Below, one piece after another: positions 1 through 9,022 of a stretch of 16,183 bases of DNA. The stretch lies in contig JBFWYO010000093.1 in the NCBI GenBank assembly GCA_050186335.1, forward strand, positions 1-16,183. Reading direction: 5' to 3'. Every line of letters starts with the position of its first letter. Within the stretch, counting starts at the first letter, position 1. This DNA is from JBFWYO01 sp050186335. Lineage in GTDB: Bacteria; Pseudomonadota; Alphaproteobacteria; Bin65. The notes under the pieces are model-generated. The model did not search any database. It was given only the letters and a program-made list of their open reading frames with translations, and was not told where the DNA came from. The position numbers were made by a program, and so were the translations under genes.

Positions 1-639
1 GTCATCGTGACCGGCCTCTGCGTGCTGCTCGGCTATCCGGTCAGCTATCTGTTGAGCCAGGCGCGCAGCGGTTGGGCGATCGTCGGGCTGACACTGGTCA
101 TGATCCCGTTTTGGACCAGTCTATTGGTGCGGACCTATGCGTGGCTGGTGCTGCTGCAACGACAAGGCTTGATCAACCGCACCCTGATCGATCTCGGCAT
201 CATTCGCGAGCCGCTCTACTTGGCGCACAACGAAACCGGCACGATGATCGGCATGCTGCATATCATGTTGCCGTTTCTGATCTTGCCGCTCTACGCCAAC
301 ATGCGCCGTATCGACATGGGCCTGGTGCGCGCCGCCGCGAGCCTCGGCGCCACGCCGCGTTATGCGTTCTGGCGGGTCTATTTCCCGATGTCGGTGCCGG
401 GCCTCGTGGCGGGCGCCGTGCTGGTGTTCGTGCTCTGCCTCGGATTTTACATCACGCCCGCGGTTTTGGGTGGCGGTAAGACGCTGATGATCGCCATGAT
501 GATCGAGCGCAGCGTAAATCTGTTCTTCGAGTGGGGTGCGGCGAGCGCCTTGGCGATCAGCTTCGTCATCGTCGTAATGGTACTGTTCTATCTGCTGAAC
601 AAGCTGCTGCCGGTCGAACGGCTGTTGGGAGGCCATTGA
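1..639 (+). CDS. ABC transporter permease, PotB-like (5' end cut by the window)
   Basis: Inner-membrane permease of a spermidine/putrescine-type (PotB/PotH family) ABC importer. The reading frame is open from base 1, so the start and first membrane segment lie outside the window; about 212 codons are visible. Several hydrophobic transmembrane stretches are seen. A cytoplasmic EAA-type loop that docks the ATPase lies around bases 325-420 (VRAAASLGATPRYAFWRVYF, then a Pro-Gly pair). The stop TGA at 637-639 shares its last base with the ATG of the next permease, so the two are translationally coupled and should form the heterodimeric channel. Family and role are clear. The substrate is not: members of this family carry polyamines, opines, amino-sugar derivatives or other small cations. 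Confidence 0.93.
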   Translation, partial: VIVTGLCVLLGYPVSYLLSQARSGWAIVGLTLVMIPFWTSLLVRTYAWLVLLQRQGLINRTLIDLGIIREPLYLAHNETGTMIGMLHIMLPFLILPLYANMRRIDMGLVRAAASLGATPRYAFWRVYFPMSVPGLVAGAVLVFVLCLGFYITPAVLGGGKTLMIAMMIERSVNLFFEWGAASALAISFVIVVMVLFYLLNKLLPVERLLGGH

Positions 640-1445
640 TGGCCGACGCAACCCAAGCGGCACTGGTATCGCCGCTTCGCCGGCTGTGGCTGTACTTGCT
701 GGTCGGTACAATCCTGTTCTTTTTGATATTGCCGATCCTGATCGTGATCCCGATGTCGTTTTCGGATTCGCGCTACCTGGATTTCCCGCCGCAAACCTGG
801 TCGACGCGCTGGTACGACACCTATTTCAACAAGCCCGGTTGGCTGGACGCTACGTGGGTCTCGTTAAAGGTGGCGATCCTGTCCTGCCTGTTCGCCACGC
901 CGATCGGCGTGGCCGCGGCATATGGCTTGCACGTCGTGGTCTCGCGCCGTGCCGGGCATCTGCGCCTGATCATGCTGCTGCCATTGATGATGCCGCACAT
1001 CATTCTGGCCATCGGCATCTACTATGTTTTCGCACGCCTCGGCCTGAACGCGACGATTGCCGGGCTTGTCGTCGCCAACACGATGCTGACCATGCCGTTC
1101 GTCGTGGTGACGACCTTGGCCGGCTTGCGCAGCTTCGACATGAACCAGGAATTGGTCGCTCGAAGCCTGGGCTACAGCCGATTTCGCGCATTCATCCGCG
1201 TGACCCTGCCGCAGATCAAGGGCAGCGTCCTGTCGGGCGCATTGTTCGCATTCGTGATGACGCTCGACGAGGTCGTCGTGGCGCTGTTCGTGTCCGGCGG
1301 ATACAACGCGACCTTGACCAAGATCATGTTCACGGCGCTGCGCGACGAGATCGATCCGACCATCGCGGCGATCAGCTCGATCCTGATCCTGACCAGCCTG
1401 AGCATAGGCCTTCTCGCCGCGCTGCTTGGCCGCAAGCGGGCTTGA
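639..1445 (+). CDS. ABC transporter permease, PotC-like
   Basis: Second inner-membrane permease of the importer (PotC/PotI family), 268 residues, the usual length. The ATG at 639 overlaps the preceding TGA by one base and has a GGGAGG ribosome site about eight bases upstream. It starts with a short cytoplasmic tail and a first membrane helix (LYLLVGTILFFLILPILIVI), followed by a periplasmic segment with the YDTYF-type motif common in this family. The EAA-like coupling loop is VARSLGYSRFRAFIRVTLPQ, followed by further helices. The gene ends one base before the stop codon of the ATPase gene, which runs in the opposite direction, so permeases and ATPase/binding protein come from two converging transcripts. 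Confidence 0.94.
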   Translation: MADATQAALVSPLRRLWLYLLVGTILFFLILPILIVIPMSFSDSRYLDFPPQTWSTRWYDTYFNKPGWLDATWVSLKVAILSCLFATPIGVAAAYGLHVVVSRRAGHLRLIMLLPLMMPHIILAIGIYYVFARLGLNATIAGLVVANTMLTMPFVVVTTLAGLRSFDMNQELVARSLGYSRFRAFIRVTLPQIKGSVLSGALFAFVMTLDEVVVALFVSGGYNATLTKIMFTALRDEIDPTIAAISSILILTSLSIGLLAALLGRKRA

Positions 1446-1446
1446 G

Positions 1447-2562
<1,116 letters not shown>

Positions 2563-2571
<9 letters not shown>

Positions 2572-2607
2572 GGACCGGGTCCCCCTCGAACCCGGCCCAT
2601 GCGGCTT
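2563..2607 (-). promoter_or_regulatory. 18-bp intergenic hairpin covering the ATPase start
   Basis: Inverted repeat with arms 2563-2580 and 2590-2607 and a 9-base loop. The one mismatch (2574/2596) becomes a G-U wobble in the - strand RNA, so the transcript can form an uninterrupted 18-bp stem. In that RNA the loop carries the purine run GAGGGGG, which resembles a ribosome site, and the 3' arm contains the AUG at 2571. No U-tract follows, so it is not a standard intrinsic terminator. A hairpin between a binding-protein gene and the next transporter gene often stabilises the upstream message and lowers downstream expression. Control of ATPase translation is the inference here. Confidence 0.7.
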
Positions 2608-2622
2608 GGGGAGGAAGCCGAC

Positions 2623-3687
2623 CTACTGCATCAAGCGCGCCATCCGCGCCAACGCCTTCTCCCCATCCGGCGTCGAGTACCATTCCGGCATCAACACCGC
2701 TTGGCGTTTAAGGTTTCCCGGCGCCGTCGGCAGCTTGTCCAACATCGCCTTGGTGACGATACCGGTATCGTAGGCTTTCGGATTGGTCGGGCCATAGGGG
2801 ATGTATTTCACCAGGTTGGCCTGGGGCGTCGCCTGGAGACTGTGGTTGATCAGTTCCATGGCGTTCTTCGCATTCGGCGCGCCTTTCGGAACCATGAAGC
2901 CTTCGATATCCAGCACCGCCTGGTTGAACTCGAAATGCACGGGAACGCCCTCGGCTTGCAATGCCGCAGTGCGCCCGTTGGCGATCAGGATCAAATCGAC
3001 TTCCTTGTCCTTAAGCAGCTGCATGGCCTGGCCTTGCGAGCCCCACCATACGGCGATATGCGGCTTGATCTGCTCGAGCTTCTTGAACGCGCGATCGACG
3101 CCGCCCGGCGCCTGTAACACCTTATATACGTCGGCCGGCGCCACGCCGTCGGCCATGAGAGCGACTTCCATCAAGTACCGGCCGTTGCTGAACAGCGAGC
3201 GGCGACCCGGAAATTTCTTCACATCCCAGAATTCCGCCCAGGTTTTCGGCCCGCCGGCCTTGAACACATCGGTGCGGTAGGCAATGCCGTAGGAGAAAGT
3301 CCACACGCCGACGCAATTCGGCCGCACGAATTCCTTCGGCAGGTTCTTCGCGTCGACGATCTTATAGTCGATCGGTTGGGTCAGCCCGTCCTTGGTGGCG
3401 CGATCGCAATCCGCCAGGCTGGACCCGATGACGTCCCAGGAAACCGCGCCCGAACCGATGTGCGCCTTGATCGACGGATAGCCGTTATGGCTGTCCTCAC
3501 GAATAGTCATGGCGAGTGTCGTTTTTGCGCTTTCGAAATACGCCTTACGCTCCGCCTCTTGGGTGACGCCGCCCCACCCCGTGAAGGTGACGACCTTTTG
3601 CGCCGTTTGGGCCAAGCCGTTCCAAGACAGCGCCGTGGCCGAAATCGCCGCGGCCGCCATCAGGATCTTCATCTTATGCGATTGCAT
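2623..3687 (-). CDS. ABC transporter periplasmic substrate-binding protein, PotD/PotF-like
   Basis: Periplasmic binding protein that captures the ligand for the importer, 354 residues. The ATG at 3687 is chosen because GGAGGT lies eight bases upstream and a signal peptide follows directly: MQSHKMK, then a hydrophobic run of Ala/Ile/Leu to about residue 26, with probable cleavage near LAQ-TAQ. The frame is open further upstream to 3789, but that part is Arg-rich and has no ribosome site. The mature part begins with a strand of the type VVTFTGWGG and has the two-lobe PotD/PotF pattern, including WDVIGSS, FSYGIAYRTDVF, TWAEFWDVKKFPGRR and MPEWYS. It leads the - strand pair with the ATPase, with the hairpin between them. 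The ligand cannot be assigned from sequence. Confidence 0.92.
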   Translation of the reverse strand: MQSHKMKILMAAAAISATALSWNGLAQTAQKVVTFTGWGGVTQEAERKAYFESAKTTLAMTIREDSHNGYPSIKAHIGSGAVSWDVIGSSLADCDRATKDGLTQPIDYKIVDAKNLPKEFVRPNCVGVWTFSYGIAYRTDVFKAGGPKTWAEFWDVKKFPGRRSLFSNGRYLMEVALMADGVAPADVYKVLQAPGGVDRAFKKLEQIKPHIAVWWGSQGQAMQLLKDKEVDLILIANGRTAALQAEGVPVHFEFNQAVLDIEGFMVPKGAPNAKNAMELINHSLQATPQANLVKYIPYGPTNPKAYDTGIVTKAMLDKLPTAPGNLKRQAVLMPEWYSTPDGEKALARMARLMQ

Positions 3688-3966
3688 CGTTTCGACCTCC
3701 ATGCTGTGCCGCACCGGTGCATTATCCGGCGACGGCGGCTTTGCGATGGATCCGCCGCATCGTCGGCGGGCGCGCATTGCAAAAGCCAAGGGACAAATTC
3801 AACTTGCTGCCCAGCGGCAACACATACGCGGCAGCGCGATTACAAGTTTCGGCAAGTCGAACTCCACCCTCAAGCATCGCGGCGCGTTTTATACGGATGC
3901 CCGACCGCCGCTGATCTTTCGATTACTCGTCGATACATCCCGGTTATCGCCGGATACGGCACGGGA
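3688..3966. other. Intergenic region upstream of the binding-protein gene
   Basis: This 279-bp stretch separates the binding-protein start from the histidine kinase stop and must hold the promoter of the transporter pair unless they are read through from the kinase. On the - strand a TATAAA box (3893-3888) matches the sigma70 -10 element at five of six bases, but no good -35 sits at 16-18 bp, so a promoter is only tentative. No T-tract hairpin was found for kinase termination. No protein-like open frame was recognised. Confidence 0.35.
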
Positions 3967-5481
3967 TCAAAACGCGAGGGGGTCGCCGAGATCGACCTTC
4001 GGCAGGAGCAGACGGACCGACGTGCCCTTGCCCGGGGTGCTGTCGATCTCGATCTCGCCGCCCGACTGCTTGATGAAGCCGTAGATCATACTCAGGCCGA
4101 GGCCGCTGCTTTTGCCGCCTTCCTTGGTAGTGAAGAACGGCTCGAGCGCGCGCATGGCAACGTCGCGCGTCATGCCGACGCCGCTATCGGTAACCGTCAA
4201 GACGACATACGAGCCGGGCGGCATGTCATGCTGGCGGTCGGCCCAGCCCTGCTCGAAATAGACGTTCGCCGATTCGAGCCGCAGCACGCCGCCGTTTGGC
4301 ATGGCATCGCGCGCGTTCACCGACAGATTGAGCAGTGCGGCCTCGAGCTGGCTTTCATCGACCAGAACGCGCCAGAGTCCAGGGCTGAGCAAGGTTTCGA
4401 TCTCGATTGCGCGCGGCAAGGTGCGGCCGAGCAACTCCTTCATGCGCAGTATCAGCTGATTGACGTCGACTACTTTAGGTTGGAGCGGCTGTTGGCGCGC
4501 GACGGCCAACAATCGCTGGGTCAATCCGTTAGCGAGGCGAATCGCCGTTTCGCAGCCCTCGAGATAGGCGCGCGGCTCGGTGCCCTCGCGTAACGCCTGA
4601 ACCACAAGCTCGAGATTGCATTCCAGCAACAACAACGCGTTGCTGAAATCGTGGGCGACGCCGCCGGTCAGCTGACCCAGCGCTTGCAACCGTTGCGCCT
4701 GAAGCTGTTTCTCGTCGCGGCGTTTGACCGCCGTAATGTCGGTGTTGATGGTCACGGTCCCGCCGCTCGGCGTACGCCGCTCGACGATCTGCAGCCAGCG
4801 GCCGTCCGACAGCTCCATTTCGAACACGCCTTTGGGCGCCCGGTGATACCTCAGGCGCTGGCGAATCCACGCTTCTTCGCGACCGCGCGCGGCGGGGTAG
4901 TAGCCGCGCTGCGCCGCGTCACGCACGATTGCTTCGAATTCAGCGCCGACCTGAATCGGCGACACCAGACGCCCATGGAAAAAATTGTAATTTTCATTGA
5001 ACAGAATCAGCCGGTCGTCGGCGTCGTAAAGCGCGAAACCCTCGGAGATGCTCTCCATGGCGCCGAGCAGCAATTCCTGCGCCTCGCGTGCGCGCTGCGC
5101 CTTGTTCCAGCTCTCGGTCACGTCGCGGCCGGTGCCGCGCCAGCCGCACAGGACGCCGCGCCGGTCGAACCGCGGCTCGCCGGTCAAGCAGGCGACACGA
5201 TGCCGCCCGGAATCGTCGAGATAGGAAAAATTGACGTTGCGGAACGCTTTGCCGGCCGCAAACGGGAATTCCGCCGACGACGGCTTCGCCAGCGCATCGA
5301 AGTCCTTGCCCAACCAGGCAAGCGGCGCAACGCCCGCTTCGTCGGCCAGATTGTCGGACAGCACGGTCAGCGCGAGATCGGCGGTCGCTTCCCAATACCA
5401 GGCACCGGACAGGCGCAGCATGTCGCCCGCCCGCATGTTGCGGGGGATGCCTGGCTTACGGGTACGGGGGAGCACACTCAT
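3967..5481 (-). CDS. PAS-domain sensor histidine kinase (orphan)
   Basis: Cytosolic-looking sensor kinase, 504 residues, with no clear membrane segment. Order of parts: a first PAS-like domain (about 22-125), a second PAS of the PAS_7 type (about 140-255, starting with the pattern SISEGFALYDADDRL), a HisKA dimerisation/phosphoacceptor helix with His277, and a HATPase_c domain (N-box Asn385-Asn389, G1 DSGVGM at 432-437, F-box PFFTT at 448-452, G2 GLGL at 460-463). The H-box reads HDFSN where relatives usually have HDFNN. It ends soon after the ATPase domain, without the receiver domain many relatives carry, and no response regulator adjoins it. The ATG at 5481 lacks a ribosome site; a CATAAT box ends seven bases before it, which would fit a leaderless message. 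ATG at 5433 is an alternative start. Confidence 0.9.
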   Translation of the reverse strand: MSVLPRTRKPGIPRNMRAGDMLRLSGAWYWEATADLALTVLSDNLADEAGVAPLAWLGKDFDALAKPSSAEFPFAAGKAFRNVNFSYLDDSGRHRVACLTGEPRFDRRGVLCGWRGTGRDVTESWNKAQRAREAQELLLGAMESISEGFALYDADDRLILFNENYNFFHGRLVSPIQVGAEFEAIVRDAAQRGYYPAARGREEAWIRQRLRYHRAPKGVFEMELSDGRWLQIVERRTPSGGTVTINTDITAVKRRDEKQLQAQRLQALGQLTGGVAHDFSNALLLLECNLELVVQALREGTEPRAYLEGCETAIRLANGLTQRLLAVARQQPLQPKVVDVNQLILRMKELLGRTLPRAIEIETLLSPGLWRVLVDESQLEAALLNLSVNARDAMPNGGVLRLESANVYFEQGWADRQHDMPPGSYVVLTVTDSGVGMTRDVAMRALEPFFTTKEGGKSSGLGLSMIYGFIKQSGGEIEIDSTPGKGTSVRLLLPKVDLGDPLAF

Positions 5482-5546
5482 GGATGCAATTATGCACCCT
5501 GCCGCCGCCGGGGGAAGCGCGCGGAAGATAGACTACGGCCGGCCGG

Positions 5547-6659
5547 TCAGGCCGCACTTTGCGCTTCCAACCGCTGGCGCAGGGACAATAGTTCGGTCAC
5601 GGCCCGTTCCAAATCCGCGAGCGAGGCGACCGAGTACCCCTCGGCCAGCCGCGGACTGTGGCGATGCATTGCGGCATGCGCCTTGCCGGAAAGACGGATG
5701 CGTTTGGCCGCCTCGTCGAGTGCGATGCCCTCCGCCTGTTCGATTGCCTTATTGAAAGCGATCGCCTCGGCCTCGCTGACCCCTTTTGGCAGGCGTAGCG
5801 AGAGCCGACCGCGTTCGATGCTGACCGGATAGCCGCCCGGGTAGCCGAACGGCCCGGTGGCGTGACCCAGATATGGGCGTCCGTCGAGATACGCCAAGGC
5901 CATGGGCACCACGGTGGCGCCGGTGAGTTGGTTCAGTGCGTCGTCGGCGCCGGCCGGAAAACTGATCGCGGCGAAGCGCTGCTGGAAGTCTGCGACCTCT
6001 TCGCCATTGATCCAGGCGCGGGCGCTCATGCCCGCGCGCCCCGACGGCGGCAGACGAAAAGCGGCGACGTGCGGCTCGTACTGCGCGAGCACCTGCACGG
6101 TGCCCTGCCGCCGTTCGCCGGCGAGCGCCATCGCGGACACCGCGATCAGATCGACATTGCCGAAACCGACCGGCGAGGGCAGGCCCATGGCCTTGAGGAT
6201 CGAATTGGCGATATCGGGAAAGGCGCCGTTGATGATGACCGTATCGAGCCCGGCAAGCTCGACTGCGCGAAGCAGGCGCGCGGTAAGTATGGTATGCATC
6301 GGCGTCGCCAAGCCGTACCCGCCGGCGGCGATCATGCGCGCCCAATCGTTCTTGGCGCCCAGGGTCCACGGCGACTGCATCGATGCGGTCTGGATGATGA
6401 TCCGCGGCCTGAGCTGACGCAGGTTGTTGGCCAGCGCTTCCGGCGTTTCCCAGTCGAGCGGCGATGGGCGCGTAAAATTCTGCAGGCCGAAAGAGAAGGC
6501 GCGCCCGTTCGCGGCGAGCGAAAGCCAGTTCATACGCCCGGCGCTTCGTCCACCGATCGCGAGCTGCAGCGGCTGCTTGGCGTCGACGGTGGCGAACGCG
6601 AACAGCACGGTTTCGGCCAGTGAACCGGTCCCGGTAATGAGCACGTCGCACCCCGTCAT
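5547..6659 (-). CDS. Rossmann-fold protein of unknown function
   Basis: A 370-residue cytoplasmic protein. The ATG at 6659 is chosen because GGGAGA lies at good spacing upstream and the N-terminus then begins with a dinucleotide-binding loop: strand CDVLITG followed by GTGSLAE (residues 10-16) and a second strand LQLAIGGR (32-38). That is the layout of an NAD(P)-binding domain in the saccharopine/opine/malate dehydrogenase style. Later segments include IIIQTAS (87-93), NGAFPD (144-149) and GFGNVD (165-170), the last two probably near the active site. The C-terminal third is alpha-helical and charged. The frame stays open upstream to 6809 but without a ribosome site. It is divergent from the SDR gene and 65 bp upstream of the histidine kinase on the same strand. 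I do not recognise a characterised family; an oxidoreductase is only an inference. Confidence 0.8.
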   Translation of the reverse strand: MTGCDVLITGTGSLAETVLFAFATVDAKQPLQLAIGGRSAGRMNWLSLAANGRAFSFGLQNFTRPSPLDWETPEALANNLRQLRPRIIIQTASMQSPWTLGAKNDWARMIAAGGYGLATPMHTILTARLLRAVELAGLDTVIINGAFPDIANSILKAMGLPSPVGFGNVDLIAVSAMALAGERRQGTVQVLAQYEPHVAAFRLPPSGRAGMSARAWINGEEVADFQQRFAAISFPAGADDALNQLTGATVVPMALAYLDGRPYLGHATGPFGYPGGYPVSIERGRLSLRLPKGVSEAEAIAFNKAIEQAEGIALDEAAKRIRLSGKAHAAMHRHSPRLAEGYSVASLADLERAVTELLSLRQRLEAQSAA

Positions 6660-6794
6660 CGTCTTTCTCCCAGGCATGAAAGATGCGGCGCGCGGCGCGC
6701 CGTTCGAGGGGCGATAGTGCGGGCGGACATCGGTGCAGGCAATTCGCGTTCGATTTGTTTCGACTTCGGAGACGCCACCGGTCATCGGACGGCA

Positions 6795-6831
6795 CACGCG
6801 TTTGACCAAACGATCACTTCTCTAACGCGTG
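6795..6831. promoter_or_regulatory. Nested inverted repeats upstream of the SDR gene
   Basis: In the divergent intergenic region, CACGCGTT (6795-6802) is mirrored by AACGCGTG (6824-6831). Inside lies a second near-palindrome, CGTTTG-AC-CAAACG (6799-6812), which overlaps a TTGACC that could be a -35 element. No well-spaced -10 follows. The arrangement suits an operator for the SDR gene or for the divergent Rossmann-protein gene, but the binding factor is unknown. Confidence 0.35.
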
Positions 6832-6852
6832 CAAATTGCGGAACCATGCGAC

Positions 6853-7662
6853 ATGGCTGAGCGCGCACCGGCCCGCCCGAAATTCCTGCTCGATCGCGTC
6901 GCCATAGTAACCGGCGGCGCGAAAGGCATGGGCCGCGCGATTTCGCTGGCGCTCGCCGACGCGGGCGCCGATGTGGTGATCGCCGCGCGGGAATTGGCCG
7001 CGCTCGAACCGGTTGCCGCCGAGGCTCGCGCACTCGGCCGCCAGGCGCGCGCGGTTACATGCGACGTTACGTCGGAAGCCGACGTCGTTCGGATGGTCGA
7101 GGCCGCAAAGGAACTGCGCGGCGGCCGAATCGATATCCTGGTCAACGTTGCCGGCATTCCCGGACCGATCGAGAAATCGGTGCATGAAACCGACCTCGCC
7201 GGCTTCGACGAAGTGATGCGCGTCAACGTCACGGGCACGTTCCTGCCGATCAAGCATGCTGCGCCGTCAATGATCGCGCAGCGTTCCGGCAAGATCGTCA
7301 ATATCGGCAGCAATTCGGGAACCGCCGGCTATGTTCGCCGCGTCGGCTACTGCGCATCCAAATGGGCGGTGCGCGGGATCACGCGCACGGCCGCACTCGA
7401 GCTCGGCCCCTTCAACATCAACGTGAATTGCGTGAATCCCGGCATCGTCGACGGGCCGCGCATGGATTTGCTGTGCCAGCGCAAGGCCGCCGCGCGCGGC
7501 ACCACGCCGGATGCGATCCGCAAGGAATACGAATCGGCACAGGCACTGCCGCGCATCACGACGGCCGAAGACGTAGCCGAGACCGTGCTGTTCCTGGTCG
7601 GCGACACCGGCCGCAACATCACCGGGCAAGACATCGACATCGACGGCGGGTGGCAAATATGA
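6853..7662 (+). CDS. SDR-family NAD(P)-dependent oxidoreductase
   Basis: Classical short-chain dehydrogenase/reductase, 269 residues from the ATG at 6853; an in-frame GTG at 6829 would add eight residues, and neither has a strong ribosome site. Motifs seen: cofactor loop TGGAKGMG (20-27), CDV (70-72) for the adenine pocket, NVAG (98-101; the usual form is NNAG), catalytic Asn125, Ser153, Tyr166 and Lys170 (YCASK), NPG after the active site, and the C-terminal TGQDIDIDGG. It should interconvert an alcohol and a ketone or act as a 3-oxoacyl reductase; Ala-Ala-Arg after the second strand would favour NADP(H). Substrate is not predictable. It is divergent from the Rossmann-protein gene and upstream of the PLP enzyme. 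Confidence 0.92.
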   Translation: MAERAPARPKFLLDRVAIVTGGAKGMGRAISLALADAGADVVIAARELAALEPVAAEARALGRQARAVTCDVTSEADVVRMVEAAKELRGGRIDILVNVAGIPGPIEKSVHETDLAGFDEVMRVNVTGTFLPIKHAAPSMIAQRSGKIVNIGSNSGTAGYVRRVGYCASKWAVRGITRTAALELGPFNINVNCVNPGIVDGPRMDLLCQRKAAARGTTPDAIRKEYESAQALPRITTAEDVAETVLFLVGDTGRNITGQDIDIDGGWQI

Positions 7663-7669
7663 AAAAGCG

Positions 7670-7891
7670 GTGAAGTCGGCACGCAAAGAGACGTTCGATC
7701 TTTTCGCCGCGCTTTTCCTTACCCGCGATGTCGGCTACGTCGGGCGCGTGGCCGAAGTGCCGGAGTGCCTCATGAACGGGTTCGACGAGGGCATGATAAT
7801 GATCGAGGTGGCGCCGTTCGGAGGCATGGATGCAATGACGGGATCGGTTGAACCGGGCCCCCATCGGCCTACAATTGCCCCATGCGCTTGA
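7670..7891 (+). CDS. Possible small hypothetical protein (doubtful)
   Basis: A 73-codon frame opening with GTG eight bases after the SDR stop and ending inside the first codons of the PLP-enzyme gene. For it: the first two thirds show coding-like base use (G-rich first positions, roughly three-quarters G/C at third positions, lower G/C at second) and a protein-like composition (ETFDLFAALFLTRDVGYVGR). Against it: there is no ribosome site, no family is recognised, and the last part carries the promoter of the next gene. It could be a translationally coupled small gene, a degraded remnant, or chance. Confidence 0.25.
   Translation: MKSARKETFDLFAALFLTRDVGYVGRVAEVPECLMNGFDEGMIMIEVAPFGGMDAMTGSVEPGPHRPTIAPCA
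7848..7875 (+). promoter_or_regulatory. Sigma70-type promoter of the PLP-enzyme gene
   Basis: TTGAAC (7848-7853) and TACAAT (7870-7875) are separated by 16 bp and match the -35 and -10 consensus at four and five of six bases. The -10 box ends six bases before the ATG at 7882, so transcription would start at or within a base or two of that ATG. With no ribosome site before the gene, this predicts a leaderless mRNA. Confidence 0.5.
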
Positions 7892-9006
7892 TCGATATCG
7901 AAACGCCCTTTCTGGTTCTGGACCGCGGTCGATTGGCCGCCAACGCAAGCTTCATGGCGGGCCGCGCCGCTCGGCTTGGCGTGCGGTTGCGGCCGCATGT
8001 GAAGACGATCAAGTCGGTCGATGCCTTGCGCTATGCGCTGCCCGCGGTCGACGCCATTACGGTTTCCACGTTGCGCGAGGCCGAGTATTTCGCCGGGGCC
8101 GGCTATCGCGATATCCTGTACGCGGTCGGCTTGGCGCCCGGCAAGATCGCACATGTGGCGAAACTGCGGGCGCAACATGTCGACCTGCATGTCGTCGTCG
8201 ATACCGTCGAGGCGGCTCAGGCGTTGGCATCCGCCGAAGCGCCGCCGAGCGGGTTTTCGGCCTACATCGAAATCGATACCGGCGGCGGCCGCGGCGGCGT
8301 GTTGCCCGACGACGCGCAGTTGCTGAATGTTGCGCACGCGCTGACGCGATCGAACGCGATCGAGCTGCGCGGCGTGTTGACTCACGCGGGTCAATCATAT
8401 CGGTGTCGCACAATCGACGATGTAAAGATGATTGCCGAAGCCGAGCGCGCCGGCGCGGTCTTCGCCGCCGGTCGCCTGCGCGGCCAGGGCTTCGCGTGCC
8501 CCGAGGTGAGCGTCGGCTCGACGCCGACCGCGATTCATGCCGCATCGCTCGACGGCGCCACCGAAATGCGCCCGGGCGTGTTCTTCCTGATGGACGTGTT
8601 TCAGCAGCAGGTCGGCGCGTGCGGCGCAGGCGATCTGGCGCTCTCCGTAGTCGCCAGCGTGATCGGCGTGCGACCCAATGAGAATATTGTGTTGGTCGAT
8701 GCCGGCGCTCTGGCGCTCTCGCAGGATCGCAGCACCGCCGGCCAAGACGGCGCCGATTGGGGCTTCGGACGCGTGGGCGGTGTCGATGGCGGACCTTGGC
8801 CGGGCGCAAAGGTCAGCGCCGTACACCAGGAGCACGGATTCGTTCACTGTCCGGACGCGCAGCTGCTCGCCAGGCTGAGGCCAGGTTCGCGCGTCCGTAT
8901 TTGGCCCAACCACGCGTGCATGACCGCCGCCGGCCACGAACACTATACGGTCGTCGAAGGCAACGATGCGGTCGTTGCCACCTGGCCGCGCGTCAACCAT
9001 TGGTGA
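7882..9006 (+). CDS. D-threonine aldolase / D-serine dehydratase-like PLP enzyme
   Basis: A fold-type III PLP enzyme of 374 residues, the usual length of the DSD1/D-threonine aldolase family. The N-terminal alanine-racemase-like barrel begins with the family pattern IDIETPFLVLD. The PLP Schiff-base lysine should be Lys41 in RPHVKTIKS. The C-terminal beta domain carries the divalent-metal ligands His344 and Cys346 in PNHACMT, as in eukaryotic-type D-serine dehydratase and D-threonine or D-3-hydroxyaspartate aldolases. Products would be pyruvate and ammonia from D-serine, or glycine plus an aldehyde from a D-3-hydroxy amino acid; the sequence does not separate these. It starts at ATG 7882 without a ribosome site (see the promoter entry) and lies 16 bp before the response-regulator gene, probably in one transcript. 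Confidence 0.88.
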   Translation: MRLIDIETPFLVLDRGRLAANASFMAGRAARLGVRLRPHVKTIKSVDALRYALPAVDAITVSTLREAEYFAGAGYRDILYAVGLAPGKIAHVAKLRAQHVDLHVVVDTVEAAQALASAEAPPSGFSAYIEIDTGGGRGGVLPDDAQLLNVAHALTRSNAIELRGVLTHAGQSYRCRTIDDVKMIAEAERAGAVFAAGRLRGQGFACPEVSVGSTPTAIHAASLDGATEMRPGVFFLMDVFQQQVGACGAGDLALSVVASVIGVRPNENIVLVDAGALALSQDRSTAGQDGADWGFGRVGGVDGGPWPGAKVSAVHQEHGFVHCPDAQLLARLRPGSRVRIWPNHACMTAAGHEHYTVVEGNDAVVATWPRVNHW

Positions 9007-9022
9007 GATCCAAACCATCGCC

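Noticed and set aside
7619..7948. - strand open frame across the SDR/PLP-enzyme gap
   Set aside because: Arg/His-rich composition and overlap with two certain genes; codon-position pattern favours the + strand.
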